The notes below the pieces were generated by a model. The model made no database searches and was not told where the DNA came from. It was given only the letters and a program-made list of their open reading frames with translations. This document shows, piece after piece, positions 62,897-64,000 of a stretch of 64,000 nt of DNA. The translations under genes and the position numbers were made by a program. The stretch's first letter is position 1; every line of letters begins with the position of its first letter. The stretch is taken from contig JAUZOO010000001.1 of the NCBI GenBank assembly GCA_030706405.1, forward strand, positions 1 to 64,000. The letters run 5' to 3'. This DNA comes from Bacteroidota bacterium. GTDB lineage: Bacteria; Bacteroidota; Bacteroidia; Bacteroidales; JAAUTT01.

Positions 62897-63043
62897 GTTC
62901 TCCTTTATTTATAATTGTTTATGTAATAAATTTAAAATTTCGTCAAAAAGCGATATTAATCATTGAGAATAACTGAGGGTTTTATTAATATTATGGGCTA
63001 AATATTAAACAGTTAATTCAATCTCCGATTAACCCTTTTGGAT

Positions 63044-63628
63044 ATGAAAAAGTTAGCCCTAAACATGCTTGTTATCAATGTGCTTCTTTTGTTACAATAT
63101 GGATGTACCAGTAACCAACTCCCACCTACTGATCCTTTAAACAGGATAACAGCACTGGCCGAGGAATCGCTGCCCCAAATTAAAGAAATTGACAAAAAAG
63201 GAGCAAAAACAGTGGGGTCAAAGGATATTCAAACAATTCAGGAACTTCTCCGGGAAAAACTGGCCATTGAAAAACTGACCGAAGATAAGCTTAAGAAAAT
63301 AGTTGACAACGAGTACAATAAAGAAATACTTTTTGAGCAAGAGGGTAATAAAGATAAATTCGTTATAAAAAAGATAACCTTTAAAAATGCTTCTTTACAA
63401 GATAGCGAAATAACCATAAATCTTCAGGCTGAAATAGAGACCATCGCAGACCTTTCGTCGAATGTTGAAGGCATTATTGTAGACACAAACGGGATTGAAA
63501 TTCACAAAGAAAAATTTTTTCCCGAAGAAGAAAAGTCACATGGCATAAAGGCCGGAGAACATGTCACATTATACTGCAACCTGTCAGCCTCCAACGTATC
63601 TAATTTCAGCAAAATCATTGTTCGTTGA
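63044..63628 (+). CDS. Uncharacterised lipoprotein
   Basis: 194 residues from the ATG at 63044 (KKLALNMLVINVLLLLQYGC; lipobox cysteine at about 20). A helical, charged segment (30-95) is followed by a beta-type half (100-194). No family recognised. Single gene between CPBP and carB. Confidence 0.75.
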   Translation: MKKLALNMLVINVLLLLQYGCTSNQLPPTDPLNRITALAEESLPQIKEIDKKGAKTVGSKDIQTIQELLREKLAIEKLTEDKLKKIVDNEYNKEILFEQEGNKDKFVIKKITFKNASLQDSEITINLQAEIETIADLSSNVEGIIVDTNGIEIHKEKFFPEEEKSHGIKAGEHVTLYCNLSASNVSNFSKIIVR

Positions 63629-63641
63629 CTTTCCAAAGAAA

Positions 63642-63673
63642 AAGCCCTTCAAGAAAAAACTCCTGAAGGGCTT
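63642..63673 (-). terminator. Terminator after carB
   Basis: AAGCCCTTCA (63642-63651) and TGAAGGGCTT (63664-63673); on the minus strand the second arm is followed by Ts, so it ends carB. On the plus strand it has no T run. Confidence 0.75.
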
Positions 63674-63702
63674 AACAACAACGTTAATCTAAATACTAAT
63701 TC

Positions 63703-64000
63703 TTATTTATATTCGTCCCAGCTTTTAATCTTAACTTCGTCAATATTCCTTTTGCAAACGGCTGTCAGGAAAGCACTTGCCAGACGTGCGTTAGTAATCA
63801 ACGGGATGTTATAGTCCACAGCGCTGCGGCGAATGGTATAATCGTTATTAAGCTCGGTTTTCGAAAGATTTTTTGGAATATTGATAACCAAATCTATCTT
63901 TTTGTCGCGGATATAATCGAGCGTATTGGGTGATTTATCTTCATCCGGCCAGTGAAGAGCAGTTACTTCAATGCCGTTGCTCTGGAGAAAATCGGCAGAC
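63703..64000 (-). CDS. carB: Carbamoyl-phosphate synthase large subunit, C-terminal part
   Basis: The last 98 codons of carB, running off the window edge. The peptide is the allosteric MGS-like domain: DYIRDKKIDLVINIPKN, then DYTIRRSAVDYNIPLITNA and SAFLTAVCKR, ending KSWDEYK. CarB makes carbamoyl phosphate from glutamine nitrogen, bicarbonate and two ATP for arginine and pyrimidine synthesis. The rest lies beyond 64000. Confidence 0.9.
   Translation of the reverse strand, partial: SADFLQSNGIEVTALHWPDEDKSPNTLDYIRDKKIDLVINIPKNLSKTELNNDYTIRRSAVDYNIPLITNARLASAFLTAVCKRNIDEVKIKSWDEYK

Overview
The window looks like a chromosomal segment of an anaerobic or fermentative member of the Bacteroidota, probably of the Bacteroidales/Marinilabiliales kind. 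Several things point there: promoters with TTTG and TAnnTTTG boxes instead of TTGACA/TATAAT (clearest before tRNA-Asn, tRNA-Cys, the PspC operon and the DUF4160 gene); a PorZ-like type IX secretion protein with a C-terminal sorting domain; an ftsX-DUF3098-uppP-truB-queA cluster; an Lnb-type (DUF4105) protein; a glutaminyl-tRNA synthetase; and an [FeFe] hydrogenase. No ribosomal RNA, phage, transposase or CRISPR array was found.

Layout. 0.1-4.0 kb: a VIT/VWA protein divergent from an ECF sigma factor and its zinc-finger anti-sigma factor; the VIT/VWA and anti-sigma genes end in near-identical TonB C-terminal modules in inverted orientation. 4.1-10.2 kb: tRNA-Asn and a minus-strand exopolysaccharide/O-antigen type operon (DUF2797, flippase, GT4, GT2, GT4). 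10.2-13.3 kb: an envelope-stress type operon PspC-PadR-PspC behind a perfect palindromic operator. 13.4-16.6 kb: two convergent tRNA-Gln genes next to glnS, then folB, a small CWC protein and tRNA-Cys. 16.7-17.6 kb: a secreted EEP-family protein. 17.9-25.5 kb: hydrogenase locus, with a sensory-type [FeFe] hydrogenase-like protein with a PAS domain (one expected H-cluster cysteine missing) and a SpoIIE phosphatase, convergent with hydC-hydB-hydA. 25.8-37.8 kb: mostly minus-strand housekeeping genes (Lnb-like, ung, GH3, aminotransferase, queA, truB, uppP, DUF3098, ftsX, ilvE) and an adenylate cyclase fused to a decayed HD domain. 37.8-45.8 kb: plus-strand uspA, rdgB, porZ, cvpA, HTH protein, CarboxypepD_reg outer membrane protein and an unknown protein.

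45.8-52.3 kb is an accessory region: lower-GC single genes (unknown, DJ-1/PfpI, monooxygenase, alpha/beta hydrolase, a truncated YhcG-type nuclease, a lipoprotein, an SGNH hydrolase) separated by several families of repeats: a nine-unit 20-bp tandem array, a duplicated ~200-bp block with a tiny hydrophobic reading frame, a cassette-like 3' element, and a 270-bp palindrome. 52.3-64 kb returns to core-like genes: SUI1, a large zincin/propeller outer membrane protein, a TonB-like protein, a DUF4160/DUF2442 pair, an M1 peptidase, a DUF6051 hydrolase, a zinc membrane peptidase, NUDIX, CPBP protease, a lipoprotein and the 3' end of carB.

The most unusual items are the inverted TonB modules that could exchange the C-termini of two genes, the repeat-bounded accessory genes with tiny reading frames, the hydrogenase sensor with an altered H-cluster motif next to a HydB lacking its ferredoxin tail, and two short-period (20/21-bp) repeat tracts.
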